A stretch of 6,345 bases of DNA from Bacteroidales bacterium (lineage in GTDB: Bacteria > Bacteroidota > Bacteroidia > Bacteroidales > UBA932): contig JAAXVX010000087.1 in the NCBI GenBank assembly GCA_013335275.1, positions 1 through 6,345 on the forward strand, written 5' to 3'. The position numbers were made by a program, and so were the translations under genes. Below, piece by piece: positions 5,688 to 6,345 of the stretch (positions are counted from its first letter, which is position 1; each line of letters starts with the position of its first letter). A model generated the notes under the pieces. It saw only the letters and a program-made list of their open reading frames with translations. It did no database searches and had not been told where the DNA came from.

Positions 5688-6345
5688 TCAGAACCTGAGC
5701 ATTGTTCCTCCTTCGGGAGATAGATTAGACCACTTTTTGATATAAACTTCCGAGACTCCTCTCTCTAATGCAAAAAAAGCATTATCCAGCTTTGGAAGCA
5801 TACCCTCAGATACTACTCCTTCATTTTTAAGCCTTGCATAACTCTCTTTTGTAATAAGAGGAATAACGCTTTTCTCATCCTTAGGATCATAAAGCACACC
5901 CTCTTTTTCAAAACAAAAAATGAGTCTTGTATAGTAACTTCCGGATAAAGCTACTGCAATACCGGACGCCATCGTATCTGCATTTGTGTTCAGAAGGGAT
6001 CCGTTTCTGTCGTGCGTAATTGCACAAAATACGGGAGTGATGCCTCTTCCCAGAAGACTTACCAGTATGCCTGTATTTATCTCATCAGGGGAGATATCTC
6101 CCACAAATCCGAAATCGACCGGGTCCGGAGACCTTCTTTTTGCAGGAATAACTCCGGCGTCGGCTCCGGAAAGCCCCAGCGAATTGCATCCTATTTTTTG
6201 CAGTTGCGCAACTATACTCTTGTTTATCCATCCGGCATAAACCATGGTGCACACTTTAAGAGTTTCGGCATCGGTTATGCGCCTGCCGTTATGCATCTTT
6301 GTCTCAATCCCTAGTTTTGCCGATATTTCACTGGCAAGAATTCCC
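5688..6345 (-). CDS. argB: N-acetylglutamate (or N-succinylglutamate) kinase, C-terminal part
   Basis: ArgB phosphorylates the side-chain carboxylate of N-acylglutamate, the second step of arginine synthesis, in the cytoplasm. The visible 218 residues cover most of the protein. The frame stays open to the window edge (GILASEISAKLGIETK precedes the Met encoded at 6296), so that Met is internal and roughly the first 40 residues, with the N-terminal glycine-rich ATP/substrate loop, lie outside. Recognisable amino acid kinase features are NGRRITDAETL, where the substrate-binding arginine lies; GLSGADAGVI; the LNTNADTMA motif; CFEKEGVLYD; and GMLPKL, whose lysine corresponds to the catalytic Lys217 of E. 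coli ArgB. The gene ends 2 bases before the argE start, so it is probably co-transcribed and coupled. Whether the acyl group is acetyl or succinyl cannot be settled here; Bacteroides relatives use succinyl intermediates. It is cut by the window edge, with no sign of being broken. Confidence 0.95.
   Translation of the reverse strand, partial: GILASEISAKLGIETKMHNGRRITDAETLKVCTMVYAGWINKSIVAQLQKIGCNSLGLSGADAGVIPAKRRSPDPVDFGFVGDISPDEINTGILVSLLGRGITPVFCAITHDRNGSLLNTNADTMASGIAVALSGSYYTRLIFCFEKEGVLYDPKDEKSVIPLITKESYARLKNEGVVSEGMLPKLDNAFFALERGVSEVYIKKWSNLSPEGGTMLRF

Noticed and set aside
5699..5710. AAGGAGGAACAATG near the end of argB, looking like a strong ribosome site and start
   Set aside because: The ATG is in the argB frame only six codons before its stop, and the purine run simply encodes Glu-Gly-Gly. 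Bacteroidota rarely rely on such sites.
5688..6296. Reading the Met encoded at 6296 as the start of ArgB
   Set aside because: The frame is open upstream to the edge, and the residues before it (KLGIETK) match the ArgB family, so this Met is internal.
1..6345. A novel defence, mobile or gene-cluster system
   Set aside because: Every long gene belongs to a known housekeeping or metabolic family. There are no direct repeats, transposase, integrase or toxin-antitoxin genes.

Overview
The window looks like a chromosomal segment from a member of the Bacteroidota, most likely the order Bacteroidales. The evidence is the Bacteroidota-type promoters (TTTG, about 19 bases, then TAnnTTTG), the lack of Shine-Dalgarno sequences before starts, and the Bacteroides-like ArgB, ArgE and ArgH sequences (GVGSNDAGA in ArgE, HSGRSRNDQ in ArgH). 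It appears to be ordinary core-genome DNA. I see no mobile element, CRISPR array, tRNA or defence system.

Layout. Positions 1-97 are the 5' end of a 23S rRNA gene on the minus strand, which runs out of the window. Its leader (about 98-298) carries a textbook Bacteroidota promoter, a hairpin, a boxA-like antitermination site and a second hairpin. The DNA directly upstream is not a 16S gene but a divergently transcribed protein gene, so this 23S gene seems to be physically separate from 16S and to have its own promoter. Next on the plus strand are a secreted C69-family dipeptidase (379-2055) and a YeiH/UPF0324-type membrane transporter (2129-3322). A perfect inverted repeat and a promoter lie between these two.

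From 3314 to the right edge, the minus strand carries a compact arginine-biosynthesis operon read right to left: argB (partial, cut by the edge), an argE-like M20 deacylase, and argH. The genes are separated by 2 bases (argB/argE) and overlap by 4 bases (argE/argH). ArgB phosphorylates the N-acylated glutamate, the M20 enzyme removes the acyl group from N-acylornithine, and ArgH releases arginine from argininosuccinate. The operon promoter and the remaining arg genes should lie beyond position 6345.

The transporter and argH converge and overlap by 9 bases. A good intrinsic terminator for the plus-strand transcript lies inside the 3' end of argH, on the strand opposite its conserved THTHxGSxGNL coding segment. 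The observations most worth following up are the unlinked 23S gene with its own rRNA-type control region, unusual bases in its conserved 5' domain, the terminator hidden in argH, and the palindrome over the transporter promoter.
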